From an uncultured Tateyamaria sp. (GTDB lineage: Bacteria; Pseudomonadota; Alphaproteobacteria; Rhodobacterales; Rhodobacteraceae): 64,000 nt of DNA. How positions within the stretch are numbered: position 1 is the stretch's first letter; each line of letters starts with the position of its first letter. A program made the position numbers and the translations under genes. Positions 44,812 through 53,065 of the stretch are shown here, in pieces. The DNA is taken from assembly GCF_947503705.1 (NCBI RefSeq), contig NZ_CANNES010000010.1, positions 1 to 64,000 on the forward strand. The letters run 5' to 3'. The notes beneath the pieces were generated by a model that saw only the letters and a program-made list of their open reading frames with translations, did no database searches and was not told the DNA's origin.

Positions 44812-45153
44812 ATGGCTCAAGACAAAGGTCCGCGCGGATATCACGATGTTGGCGGCGACATGGCTGGTGACATCCCCATGGTTGAGCTGCCTTGGCTTCA
44901 TTGGGAAAAGCAGGTCGAGGCCATTCGCGGCCTGTTGGGAGACGGCACACGTCGCATTGTGTCCCTTGATGAGGTGCGCCGCGGGTTCGAGAGCTTTGGC
45001 ATCGACAAGTATAACCAGCTTTCATTCTACCGCCGCAGACTTGAGGCCATGACAGATATTCTTGTCGAAAAGGGGGTCATCACGCGCGAGGAACTGAATG
45101 CGGCGATCGCAGCGGGGCGCGGCCGGTGGCGCGAGACGTCCGGCCCCAAATGA
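44812..45153 (+). CDS. Nitrile hydratase beta-subunit N-terminal-type protein (ScnB-like)
   Basis: A 113-residue protein matching the helical N-terminal half of nitrile hydratase beta subunits: GYHDVGGDMAGDIPM, LPWLHWEKQVEAIRGLL, RRGFESFGIDKYNQLSFYRRRLEAMTDILVEKGVIT. The normal 220-residue beta subunit is here split, this gene holding the first half and the next one the second half, as in thiocyanate hydrolase (scnB, scnA, scnC order). A nitrile hydratase activator (p14K type) has the same fold and is an alternative. Start preceded by an AGGAGG site. It overlaps the next gene by ATGA. Confidence 0.78.
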   Translation: MAQDKGPRGYHDVGGDMAGDIPMVELPWLHWEKQVEAIRGLLGDGTRRIVSLDEVRRGFESFGIDKYNQLSFYRRRLEAMTDILVEKGVITREELNAAIAAGRGRWRETSGPK

Positions 45154-45452
45154 CCCGGTTTCGCGAAGGTGATCAGGTATGCGTGCTCGCGCTTGGCAAA
45201 GGCGGGCATGTGCGTATTCCGCACTATATTCGCACGCAGACCGGGGAGGTCGTCGAATATGGCGGCACATATCTGAACCCTGAGGACTTGGCGGTGGGCA
45301 ATACGGGTGGAAAGGCGGTTGACCTTTACCGCGTGGCCTTTGCTCAAACCGCGCTTTGGCCGGATGAGGCCCATGCTGCACATGACAGGTTGATCATCGA
45401 AATTTACGACCATTGGTTGGCCCCGTCAAAGGACAGATCAAATGCCTCATGA
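45150..45452 (+). CDS. Nitrile hydratase beta-subunit C-terminal-type protein (ScnA-like)
   Basis: A 100-residue SH3-like barrel: RFREGDQVCVLALGKGGHVRIPHYIRTQTGEVV, then VDLYRVAFAQTALWPDEA and IIEIYDHWLAP, the usual end of nitrile hydratase beta subunits. The start at 45150 is coupled to the preceding gene. Beta and the catalytic subunit together form the metal-site pocket; the conserved beta arginines that hold the oxidised cysteines would be R-residues in this and the previous chain. It overlaps the catalytic subunit gene by 11 bases. Confidence 0.82.
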   Translation: MTRFREGDQVCVLALGKGGHVRIPHYIRTQTGEVVEYGGTYLNPEDLAVGNTGGKAVDLYRVAFAQTALWPDEAHAAHDRLIIEIYDHWLAPSKDRSNAS

Positions 45453-46065
45453 TCATACCCATGAAGAACACGAAGCCCTCGTGATCGAGGACGAAGCTGG
45501 CAACATTGATGCGCAAATCATCGTGGACGCCTTGCAGGATGTGCTGATCAGCAAAGGATTGCTAACGGCCCATGAGGTGACAGCAGCAATCGCCAAACTG
45601 GAAAGCCCGGGCGTCCATCTGGGGGCCAAGGCCGTGGTCAAAGCCTGGAGTGATCCCGCCTATAAGAAACGCTTGCTGGAGGACGGGCGCGCCGCGGTGC
45701 AGGAACTGGATATTCCAGTGACCGAGGCCCGCATTATCGTTGTCGAGAACACATCGACCTTGCACAATCTGATCACCTGCACCCTTTGTTCGTGCTATCC
45801 GCGCTCCATTTTGGGACAACCGCCATCTTGGTACATTTCCAAGGCCTACCGCGCGAGATCGGTCCGAGAACCGCGGGAGGTGCTCAAGGAATTTGGGCTC
45901 GATTTGCCAATGAAGGTGCGGCTGGATGTCCACGATAGCAACGCAGATATGCGGTACTTGGTCTTGCCTGAGCCTCCGGCAGACCTGCACAAACGTGATC
46001 TGTCCGAGTGGGAGGTGATGATTTCGCGCGACCACCTGATCGGCGTCGCGCGTGAGGTCAGATGA
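45442..46065 (+). CDS. Cobalt-type nitrile hydratase alpha / thiocyanate hydrolase gamma-like catalytic subunit
   Basis: 207 residues with the metal claw CTLCSC at 113-118; threonine at the second place is the mark of cobalt (non-corrin Co3+) enzymes, iron types having serine. Flanking family segments: PGVHLGAKAVVKAWSDPAYK, SILGQPPSWYISKAYRARSVREPREVLKEFG and MRYLVLPEPP. The residue after CYP is Arg where many nitrile hydratases have Trp, suggesting a different substrate pocket. The enzyme would hydrate a C-N triple bond (nitrile to amide, or a cyano compound such as thiocyanate or cyanamide). Coupled to the amidase gene by ATGA. No separate cobalt activator gene was found nearby. Confidence 0.87.
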   Translation: MPHDHTHEEHEALVIEDEAGNIDAQIIVDALQDVLISKGLLTAHEVTAAIAKLESPGVHLGAKAVVKAWSDPAYKKRLLEDGRAAVQELDIPVTEARIIVVENTSTLHNLITCTLCSCYPRSILGQPPSWYISKAYRARSVREPREVLKEFGLDLPMKVRLDVHDSNADMRYLVLPEPPADLHKRDLSEWEVMISRDHLIGVAREVR

Positions 46066-47237
46066 CTGCCGCCCGCGACGCGTGGAATAAACACATCCAC
46101 GCTTTCGTTGCGCTGTCGGAGGCTCCTGCCAAGGCAGGGCCTTTGGGTGACCTGACCGTGGGTGTAAAAGACAATATCGACGTTGCAGGACTTCCTACGC
46201 GAAACGGGAGTGCCGCCTGCGCCAATGCGCTACCCGCTGAAAAAGACGCCACCGTTGTCCAGCGCTTGCGTGACGCAGGCGCGCGGATCATCGGCAAGAC
46301 GACCACCACGGAATTTGCGTTCACTGATCCCACGTCCTGTCGCAATCCGCATGATCTTGCGCGGTCTCCGGGCGGTTCCAGCAGCGGGTCCGGTGCGGCG
46401 GTCGGCGCCGGAATTCTGGATTTCGCCCTTGGCACCCAGACGGCAGGGTCATTGATCCGTCCGGCTGCGTATTGTGGTGCTGTTGGGTTCAAGCCAAGTA
46501 TAGGCCTTTTGCCCATGGACGGGGTAACACCATTGGCCTCAAGTTTTGACACGGTGGGCATTATTGCGCGAAATGTCGACTTGGCCCGGCGCGCGTTCGC
46601 GATAATGGCCCCGTCTGCCAGTATCACTCACCCTCACACCAGAGATGTGCTTTGCGGGCTTTGGGATACGGCTGTTGCGGTTCCGCCCGATTGGATGGAG
46701 GCATTGGACGGCGCCCGGAACGCGCTTGCCGGTTTTTCTGACGTAGCCAAGGAAGTCCTTCCAACGGACGTGGACACCGTTGTCAAAGGCCATCGAATAG
46801 TCATGTGTGCGGAGGCTTACGCCGCGCATCGTGCGTTTTTGGATGAAAAAGCCGACATTCTTCAACCAAGGTTCCGCGCAGGGTTGGAAGCAGGCCGCAC
46901 AGTGGATGACGGCGAAGTGGCTGCGGCGCGAGATCGCCTGACCCGGGCGCGCCTTGCCTTTTGGAAGGCGATGACTTCCACCGACCTTATCCTGACTTTG
47001 CCCGTACCCGAGGGTGCACCGCTGATGGTGGGGACAACCGGTTATCAGGATTGGCTGACACCGTGGACGGCGTTTGGCGGGCCATTGGTCTGTTTGCCTT
47101 GGGGCATTGATGCGCTGTCGAGACCCCGGTCAATCATGCTCGCCGCCCATCCTGGCCAAGATGAGTTCCTTTTAACGATGGCCGCCTGTTTGGAGGCGCA
47201 CGCTCCGACATTGCCGGCGCCGCAACTACCGCTTTAG
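46062..47237 (+). CDS. Amidase-signature family amidase
   Basis: 391 residues with the Ser-cisSer-Lys triad of amidase-signature enzymes: Lys in TVGVKDNIDVAG, cis-Ser in RSPGGSSSGSGAAVG and nucleophile Ser in GTQTAGSLIRPA. At about 390 residues it is a compact member, like AtzE- or AmdA-type amidases. Placed directly after and coupled to the nitrile hydratase-like genes, it most likely hydrolyses the amide that enzyme makes, completing nitrile to acid plus ammonia. It converges on the ridA-type gene with a 12-bp overlap of 3' ends. Confidence 0.88.
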   Translation: MTAARDAWNKHIHAFVALSEAPAKAGPLGDLTVGVKDNIDVAGLPTRNGSAACANALPAEKDATVVQRLRDAGARIIGKTTTTEFAFTDPTSCRNPHDLARSPGGSSSGSGAAVGAGILDFALGTQTAGSLIRPAAYCGAVGFKPSIGLLPMDGVTPLASSFDTVGIIARNVDLARRAFAIMAPSASITHPHTRDVLCGLWDTAVAVPPDWMEALDGARNALAGFSDVAKEVLPTDVDTVVKGHRIVMCAEAYAAHRAFLDEKADILQPRFRAGLEAGRTVDDGEVAAARDRLTRARLAFWKAMTSTDLILTLPVPEGAPLMVGTTGYQDWLTPWTAFGGPLVCLPWGIDALSRPRSIMLAAHPGQDEFLLTMAACLEAHAPTLPAPQLPL

Positions 47238-47699
47238 CCTGACGATTGCATCTATCTCTACCATGGCATTTCCGGGCAGTCCGCAAACGCCCACCGCGGT
47301 TCGTGCGTGCCAGCCATTCTCACCAAACAGTTTTACGAAAAGCTCGGTCGCACCGTTGATCACTGCGGGGCTTTGACCGAAGCCCGAAGCGCAGTTCACA
47401 AAACCGCCAAGTCGCAGAATAACGTCGACACGGTCCAGATTTCCGTCGCAGGCTTCGCGCAGTCGGTAAAGCAGGTTCAACGCACAAATCCGTGCGGCGT
47501 CGCGCGCGGTCTTGATCCCGTCGGGCGTGTCCAAAACGGGACCGCCGTGGGTGACTTCGCCGCCCCATTCGCATATCTGCCCGGACAAATAGACTGTTGT
47601 GCCGTCACGACGAAAAGGGAGGAATTGCCCGCGCGGCGTCCAATCAGGGGGCAATTCAAGCCCCATCTGAGCCAGGGTTCGTTCTGCGTTGGAGATCAT
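47226..47699 (-). CDS. RidA/YjgF family protein
   Basis: 157 residues of the Rid fold, with FRRDGTTVYLSGQICEWGGEVTHGG, the catalytic-type region VILRLGGFVNCASGFGQSP and GWHARTAVGVCGLPGNAMVEIDAIV. The arginine of RTAVG is the residue that binds carboxylates in RidA proteins. Relatives hydrolyse enamines, imines or peroxycarbamate-like intermediates (as RutC in pyrimidine breakdown). Last gene of the leftward transporter-allophanate hydrolase operon, overlapping atzF by ATGA. Confidence 0.87.
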   Translation of the reverse strand: MISNAERTLAQMGLELPPDWTPRGQFLPFRRDGTTVYLSGQICEWGGEVTHGGPVLDTPDGIKTARDAARICALNLLYRLREACDGNLDRVDVILRLGGFVNCASGFGQSPAVINGATELFVKLFGENGWHARTAVGVCGLPGNAMVEIDAIVRLKR

Positions 47700-49501
47700 G
47701 CGGGTTCACTTTGCAACGCAAGGTAGGCCCGCCAATCGCCCAGTGTCGTGATATCTGTTGCGCCGTCCAGCCCTGATGGTTCGCACAAGAACCCTTTGAC
47801 TGCCGTTCCGTCTGATAGATTGATGGTGCCTATCCCCAACGGCGCGGGAATACCCGCCATGAACGTGCCAAAAGCGGCTTTCGGCATGCTCCAGACTTCA
47901 AGCGCGATTGTACCCGAATGAGACCCCGCAACCTTGATCAGACCGGGGCGCGCCGGTGGTCCACCCGCCAACGCATAGAATTTATAGTCCGTCGTGGTCT
48001 GTGCCTTGCGCACGAACTTGGCACCGAGGTCGGTAAGTTGCCAGTTCAGAGGTAGTCCGCTCATATGTGCGCCGCAGACGGCAATCTCGATTGTGTCGGG
48101 TTGCGCAGGTGGCAGCGGCTTGGGCGACGCGATGGCGTGCTTTGTGGCCCCCATAGTACGGGAGCAATCCTTTTCGAACCCGCGCGCAACACTGGCAACA
48201 AGCGCGTCCTGGCCTGCGCCCGCGAGCAACGTGACGCTGCCCGGACGCCCATCACTGCGCTGTGCGGTTGGCACGGCAATCCCGCACATATCCAGCAAGT
48301 TTACAAAGTTTGTGTAAGTGCCGTTGTTCGAATTTGGCGTGATCGGATCAACCTCTAGATCAGCTACGGAATAGTAGGTGGGCACTGTCGGCACGCACAG
48401 CAGATCAAGCCGGTCAAGCATTGGCTCGGCCGCACGTTTCAGTTCGGCCAGCCGGTACATTCCGGTAAAGGCATCTGCGGCGGACATGGTTTCGGCATGG
48501 GTGACGATCTGGCGGGTCACGGGATGCACGGCATCCGGGTTGGTGGCCAGTAGATCGGCAATCACGGTGTAGCGCTCTGCGACCCATGCGCCTTCGTAAA
48601 GCATGCGTGCAATCGCGTAGAGCGGTTCAAAATCGATGGGTTCAATGATTGCGCCACGGGCCTTTAACGTGGCTACGTCTCGTTCAAAGGCGGCCTTTTG
48701 CACCGTGTCGCCGAAGAACGCGATAGAGCCCGCATCGGGGATACCCACCCGCAATGGCTGTGCGGGCTCGCTCAGGTCTTCTTGCGCGTATGCCTTAGAA
48801 TAGGCATCATTGGCGTCATAACCCCGTGCCACGCCAAAGACCGCATAAGCATCATCAACCGTCAGCGCAAAGACCGACACCGTGTCCAGGGTGCGGCAGG
48901 CGGGCACGACACCGCTGGCCGACAACGCGCCTAATGTGGGCTTTAACCCGACGATATTGTTCAGCGCGGCAGGCACGCGACCAGAACCTGCGGTGTCCGT
49001 ACCAAGCGAAAAGCTGACGATCCCATGGCCGACAATCACCCCCGACCCACCTGATGAGCCTCCCGGAACGATTTGTGGGTCAACAGCATTCAAGGGCGCG
49101 CCATAGGGCGTGCGGACACCCACAAGGCCGGTTGCGAACTGGTCGAGGTTTGTCTTGCCGATCATCAGCGCACCTGCCGCGCGCAACTGCCCGATCACAA
49201 AAGCATCCTGTTCAGGCGTGTAGGCATAGGCAGGGCAGCCTGCCGTTGTTTCGATCCCGGCCACGTCGATATTGTCCTTGGCCGCATAAGGGATACCCCA
49301 AAGTGGCACGGACGGGTCAAAAGCCCCCAGTGCATGTGCCTCGGCAACAAGGTCGTCGCGGTTGCGCAGATAAATAAAAATGCCCGGGTCCCCCACAGCT
49401 GCGAGGCGCGCGTAGACCTCGTCGATCACTTCGGCTGGGCTGGTGCCCGCGGCATACGCCTCACGAAGCGCGCTGATCGTGAAAGGCAGAGTGCTGAGCA
49501 T
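47696..49501 (-). CDS. atzF: Allophanate hydrolase (AtzF type)
   Basis: 601 residues, the full length of AtzF. The amidase-signature domain (residues 1-about 450) has Lys in PYAAKDNIDVAG, cis-Ser in VPGGSSGGSGV and Ser in GTDTAGSGRVPA. The C-terminal domain (from about 475: IAVCGAHMSGLPLN ... GTIALEVWSMPKAAFGTF ... GWLCEP-like KGFLCEPSGLDGA) decarboxylates the N-carboxyurea intermediate. Allophanate becomes ammonia and CO2. It overlaps the ABC ATPase gene by 41 bases. No urea carboxylase gene is present, so allophanate more likely comes from biuret through the BiuH encoded at 60047. Confidence 0.92.
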   Translation of the reverse strand: MLSTLPFTISALREAYAAGTSPAEVIDEVYARLAAVGDPGIFIYLRNRDDLVAEAHALGAFDPSVPLWGIPYAAKDNIDVAGIETTAGCPAYAYTPEQDAFVIGQLRAAGALMIGKTNLDQFATGLVGVRTPYGAPLNAVDPQIVPGGSSGGSGVIVGHGIVSFSLGTDTAGSGRVPAALNNIVGLKPTLGALSASGVVPACRTLDTVSVFALTVDDAYAVFGVARGYDANDAYSKAYAQEDLSEPAQPLRVGIPDAGSIAFFGDTVQKAAFERDVATLKARGAIIEPIDFEPLYAIARMLYEGAWVAERYTVIADLLATNPDAVHPVTRQIVTHAETMSAADAFTGMYRLAELKRAAEPMLDRLDLLCVPTVPTYYSVADLEVDPITPNSNNGTYTNFVNLLDMCGIAVPTAQRSDGRPGSVTLLAGAGQDALVASVARGFEKDCSRTMGATKHAIASPKPLPPAQPDTIEIAVCGAHMSGLPLNWQLTDLGAKFVRKAQTTTDYKFYALAGGPPARPGLIKVAGSHSGTIALEVWSMPKAAFGTFMAGIPAPLGIGTINLSDGTAVKGFLCEPSGLDGATDITTLGDWRAYLALQSEPA

Positions 49502-51149
49502 CGGTCGTCTCCAGTTGGTCTATGACAGCAGCTCGCTCCGGTGGCTTTGGCGCGGCGGCAATCAGTGATTTGGTATAGGGGTTTTGTGGTTGCGACATGA
49601 CCAGCGCGGCTGGTCCTTCCTCTACGATCTCGCCGTTTTTCATGACGATGACATGGTCGCAGAGTAGGCGCACCACGTGCAGGTCGTGGCTCACAAACAG
49701 ATAGCTGAGGCCTAGTTTGGCACGTAGATCCACCAGCAGGTTCAACACTACGGCCTGAATGGACACATCCAGCGCCGCTGTGGGTTCATCCAGGATCAGG
49801 AATTTCGGGTCCAGCGCCACGGCGCGCGCAATCCCGACACGGGCCTTTTGCCCGCCCGACAGTTGATGCGGAAAACGATCAAGCAATGATAGGGGCAGGC
49901 CGACCAGCCCGGCAAGTTCTTCGATCCGCGTGCCGAGTGTCGAGCCACGCATCCTGCCCAGACGGCGCAATGGCTCTGCGATCGCCTGGCGGGCGCTGTG
50001 TCTTGGGTTCAGGCTGTCGGTTGCATCCTGAAAAACCATTTGGATGTCAGCGCGCCTTGGGTCCTTGGCAAAGCCGCGCGCGGGCGTTTTGGCAATGTCT
50101 TGGCCGTCAAAGACAATCTGGCCAGATGTCGCATCCAACAGCCGAACCAGCATCTCTGACGTCGTGGATTTGCCGCATCCGCTTTCGCCGACCAACCCGA
50201 CGCATTGGCCTTTGTTCACGGTAAACGAGATACCTTTGACCGCTTGGACCGGCCCTGCCTTGCCCGCATAGGTTTTGACCAGATCGCGCACCTCGACCAA
50301 GGGCTGGCCGGATGGCAGAATCCGAGGCGCGGGCGCGCGGTTCTCGGCGGGTAGGAGGTCGCGTACCGACGCGCCGGATCGCGGGGTCGCATCCACCAGT
50401 TTGCGGCTATAGGGGTGCGTGGGCTGGCTGAAAATCTGCACCGGGTCGCCTTTTTCGACGATCAAGCCGTCCTTCATCACGATCAGCCGGTCGCAATATT
50501 GCGCAGCAAGGCCAAGGTCATGGGTGATCAGAATGCTGCTCATGTCGCGCGCGCGGATCAGGTCACGGACCAGATCCATCACCGCTTTCTGAGTGGTGAT
50601 ATCCAGCCCGGTAGTCGGCTCATCTGCAATCAAAAGGCGTGGGTCGCAGGCAAGGGCAATGGCGCAGACGATACGCTGGCACATCCCCCCCGACAGCTCG
50701 AACGGATAGGCGTTGTAACGATCTGCGGCATCCTTGATCTTCACCGCCTCCATCGCGGCAATCGCTTTGTCGCGAGCGTCATAGCGGGTGGCACGGGCGT
50801 GTTGCCGCAGGACGTCCTCGATCTGGTGGCCGACCTTGCGGATCGGATTGAGAGCCGCGCGGGGGTTCTGAAAGATCATGGAAATCTCGCGGCCCCGGAT
50901 GTCACGGATGTCGCGTTCGGCGGCGCGTCGCAGATCGATCCCGGAATAGTTCACTTCGCCCGCCTTGATTGTGCCACCGGCGTCCAGGATACGCATCAAT
51001 GCATATGAGGTGACCGACTTGCCTGACCCGCTTTCGCCGACGATGCCAAGGATTTCGCCTTTGGCGACCTCAAAACTGACGCCGCGCACCGCGTCCACGG
51101 CACCGCGCCGTGTTTGGAACATGACGCTCAGGTCTTTGACACTCAGCAT
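49461..51149 (-). CDS. Peptide/nickel-type ABC transporter ATP-binding protein, two fused ATPase domains
   Basis: 562 residues with two complete ABC domains (DppD-DppF fusion, GsiA-like): first with [26 protein letters not shown] and [12 protein letters not shown]; second with [28 protein letters not shown] and [12 protein letters not shown]. In the first domain the signature reads LSGGMCQR. It drives the importer with the two permeases and the binding protein encoded upstream. Start at 51149 follows AAAGGA; ATG 51179 is possible but overlaps the permease more. Confidence 0.9.
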   Translation of the reverse strand: MLSVKDLSVMFQTRRGAVDAVRGVSFEVAKGEILGIVGESGSGKSVTSYALMRILDAGGTIKAGEVNYSGIDLRRAAERDIRDIRGREISMIFQNPRAALNPIRKVGHQIEDVLRQHARATRYDARDKAIAAMEAVKIKDAADRYNAYPFELSGGMCQRIVCAIALACDPRLLIADEPTTGLDITTQKAVMDLVRDLIRARDMSSILITHDLGLAAQYCDRLIVMKDGLIVEKGDPVQIFSQPTHPYSRKLVDATPRSGASVRDLLPAENRAPAPRILPSGQPLVEVRDLVKTYAGKAGPVQAVKGISFTVNKGQCVGLVGESGCGKSTTSEMLVRLLDATSGQIVFDGQDIAKTPARGFAKDPRRADIQMVFQDATDSLNPRHSARQAIAEPLRRLGRMRGSTLGTRIEELAGLVGLPLSLLDRFPHQLSGGQKARVGIARAVALDPKFLILDEPTAALDVSIQAVVLNLLVDLRAKLGLSYLFVSHDLHVVRLLCDHVIVMKNGEIVEEGPAALVMSQPQNPYTKSLIAAAPKPPERAAVIDQLETTDAQHSAFHDQRAS

Positions 51150-51153
51150 TGCG

Positions 51154-52032
51154 TCACGTCCTTTTGCGGGGGTCGACAATATCGCGCAGTCCGTCGCCCA
51201 GAAGATTGAAGGTAAAGACAGCGAACATCAGCCATAGACCCGGAAAGACCGCCAACCACCATTCGCCCGAGACAATGAAATTGGCCCCCTCAGCCACCAT
51301 GATTCCCCATTCGGCCGTGGGTGGGCTGACGCCCAGGCCAATGAAGGACAGGCCCGCCGCATTCAGGATCGCCCATCCAAGGTTCAGCGAGACCTGCACC
51401 ATCATAGGCGGCAGCGCATTGGGGAAGATTTGCGTGGCCAGCACCCGGATGTCCGAGCAACCCGCTAGTTTGGCCGCACGGACAAAGCCTGCATCGCGGC
51501 GGATGTTGACCTCGGCCCGCACAAGCCGGGCATAGAACGGCATGTTGATGATGGCCGTGGCATAAATGATGTTTTCAACCGTGTTGCCCAGCGCCGCCAC
51601 GATCCCCATGGCCAGCACGAACAAGGGAAAGGCCATGATTGTGTCGAGAAACCGGTTCAGGATGATATCGGGCCAGCCGCCCCAATACCCCGCAATGCAG
51701 CCCAGGATCGATCCCACCACAAATGAGATGGCGACCGCGGCAACCGAGATTGTCAGGTCCAACCGCGTGGCCACGATGACCCGGCTGAACACGTCGCGCC
51801 CGATCTGGTCGGTGCCGAACCAATGTGCCCACGAGGGCGGTTGCAGTGCATTGCTGGCATTGGTGGCCAGCGGGTCATAAGGCACCACGGCGGGCCCAAT
51901 GACCGCGGACAGGATCAGAAACGCAAACATGCCAAAAGCGATCAGCGTGACGGGGTTCGCGCGCAGCACATGGATCACGTGATCCAGTGTGCCCGATTGG
52001 CGCGGCATGTCTGCGGGGGTGATATCACTCAT
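51154..52032 (-). CDS. Peptide/nickel-type ABC transporter permease (DppC-like)
   Basis: 292 residues, six membrane segments, with an N-terminal cytoplasmic stretch and GTDQIGRDVFSRVIVATRLDLTISV followed by the EAA loop RAEVNIRRDAGFVRAAKLAGCSDIRVLATQIFPNALP, both diagnostic of DppC. Overlaps the upstream permease gene by ATGA. Together with DppB-like it forms the channel of the importer co-expressed with allophanate hydrolase; a substrate related to biuret, allophanate, amide or oligopeptide is possible. Confidence 0.9.
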   Translation of the reverse strand: MSDITPADMPRQSGTLDHVIHVLRANPVTLIAFGMFAFLILSAVIGPAVVPYDPLATNASNALQPPSWAHWFGTDQIGRDVFSRVIVATRLDLTISVAAVAISFVVGSILGCIAGYWGGWPDIILNRFLDTIMAFPLFVLAMGIVAALGNTVENIIYATAIINMPFYARLVRAEVNIRRDAGFVRAAKLAGCSDIRVLATQIFPNALPPMMVQVSLNLGWAILNAAGLSFIGLGVSPPTAEWGIMVAEGANFIVSGEWWLAVFPGLWLMFAVFTFNLLGDGLRDIVDPRKRT

Positions 52033-53063
52033 TGTGCGTCAAACCCGATGCGCGGATCAATCGCCGTATAAAGCAGGTCAATCACAAGGTTGAGCGCCAC
52101 AAAGAGCAGCGCCATAGCCAGCACAAAGCCCTGAACGGCCGCGTAATCGGAGACCACCAGCGCCTCGACGGCGTAGGATCCGATGCCGGGCCAGGCAAAG
52201 ACCTTTTCCACCAGCACGTTCGCGCCAAGCGCAAAGGAAAACACCATGCCCAGTGTCGTTACCACAGGCAGCAGCGCGTTGCGGAAAGCATAGCGGTACA
52301 GAACCGCGCGGTTTGAAAGGCCAGCGGCGCGCGCGGTGCGTATAAAATCAGACGACAGTGCGGTCAGCATCGCGGCCCGGGTCATGCGGGCAATCGGAGC
52401 CAAGGTGAACAGGGCCAAGGTCGCAGCTGGCAGGATCAACTGTTTTGCGGCCCCGCGCCAGGTTTCCCAATCCCCCATCAGGGCCGCGTCGATCAGGTAA
52501 AAGCCGGTAACATGATCCGGAGATAAATATATGAAATCCAGCCGACCCAGCGGCGACGGGGCGATCCCCAGGATATAGTAAAAAATGTAAATCAGCAGAA
52601 TGCCCGTGAAAAAGGTGGGCAGCGAAACACCGGCCGTAACAACGACGCGACACAGGTGATCAACCCAGGTACCGGGTCGCGTGGCCGCCAGAACGCCCAA
52701 TGGCACCGCGATCACGACGGCGAGGATCAAGGCAGTCAGGGTCAATTCCAGCGAGGCAGGCAGGCGGTTTGCCAGGTCGGTGGCAACTGGGCGTCCGCTG
52801 GAGAGCGATTGTCCCAGATCGCCCCGCATCAGATCGCCCACATAGTGTACGAATTGTACGGGCAGGGGTCTATCCAGGCCCATTGCAACGCGCGTTTCCT
52901 CGATTGATGCCTCATCCGCCGCGACCCCCGCAAAATAGACCGCAGGGTCCCCCGGAAGCGCGCGGGTCAGCAGAAAGCTGATCACCACGACACCAATGAC
53001 CACCGGGATGGCCTGTGCCACGCGCAACAGAATTGCGCGCAGCCGGGGGAATGCGGCCAACAT
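52029..53063 (-). CDS. Peptide/nickel-type ABC transporter permease (DppB-like)
   Basis: 344 residues with the DppB start RVAQAIPVVIGVVVISFLLTRALPGDPA, a large periplasmic loop and the EAA segment RAAMLTALSSDFIRTARAAGLSNRAVLYRYAFRNALLPVVT. It follows the binding-protein gene by 2 bp and overlaps the DppC-like gene. Normal length, nothing unusual. Confidence 0.9.
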   Translation of the reverse strand: MLAAFPRLRAILLRVAQAIPVVIGVVVISFLLTRALPGDPAVYFAGVAADEASIEETRVAMGLDRPLPVQFVHYVGDLMRGDLGQSLSSGRPVATDLANRLPASLELTLTALILAVVIAVPLGVLAATRPGTWVDHLCRVVVTAGVSLPTFFTGILLIYIFYYILGIAPSPLGRLDFIYLSPDHVTGFYLIDAALMGDWETWRGAAKQLILPAATLALFTLAPIARMTRAAMLTALSSDFIRTARAAGLSNRAVLYRYAFRNALLPVVTTLGMVFSFALGANVLVEKVFAWPGIGSYAVEALVVSDYAAVQGFVLAMALLFVALNLVIDLLYTAIDPRIGFDAQ

Positions 53064-53065
53064 GC

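Noticed and set aside
44812-45153. Calling this gene a nitrile hydratase activator (p14K) rather than half of beta
   Set aside because: The fold is shared, but the next gene is a lone beta C-terminal barrel with no other beta N-terminal half nearby, and the order equals scnB-scnA-scnC; kept as the alternative reading only.
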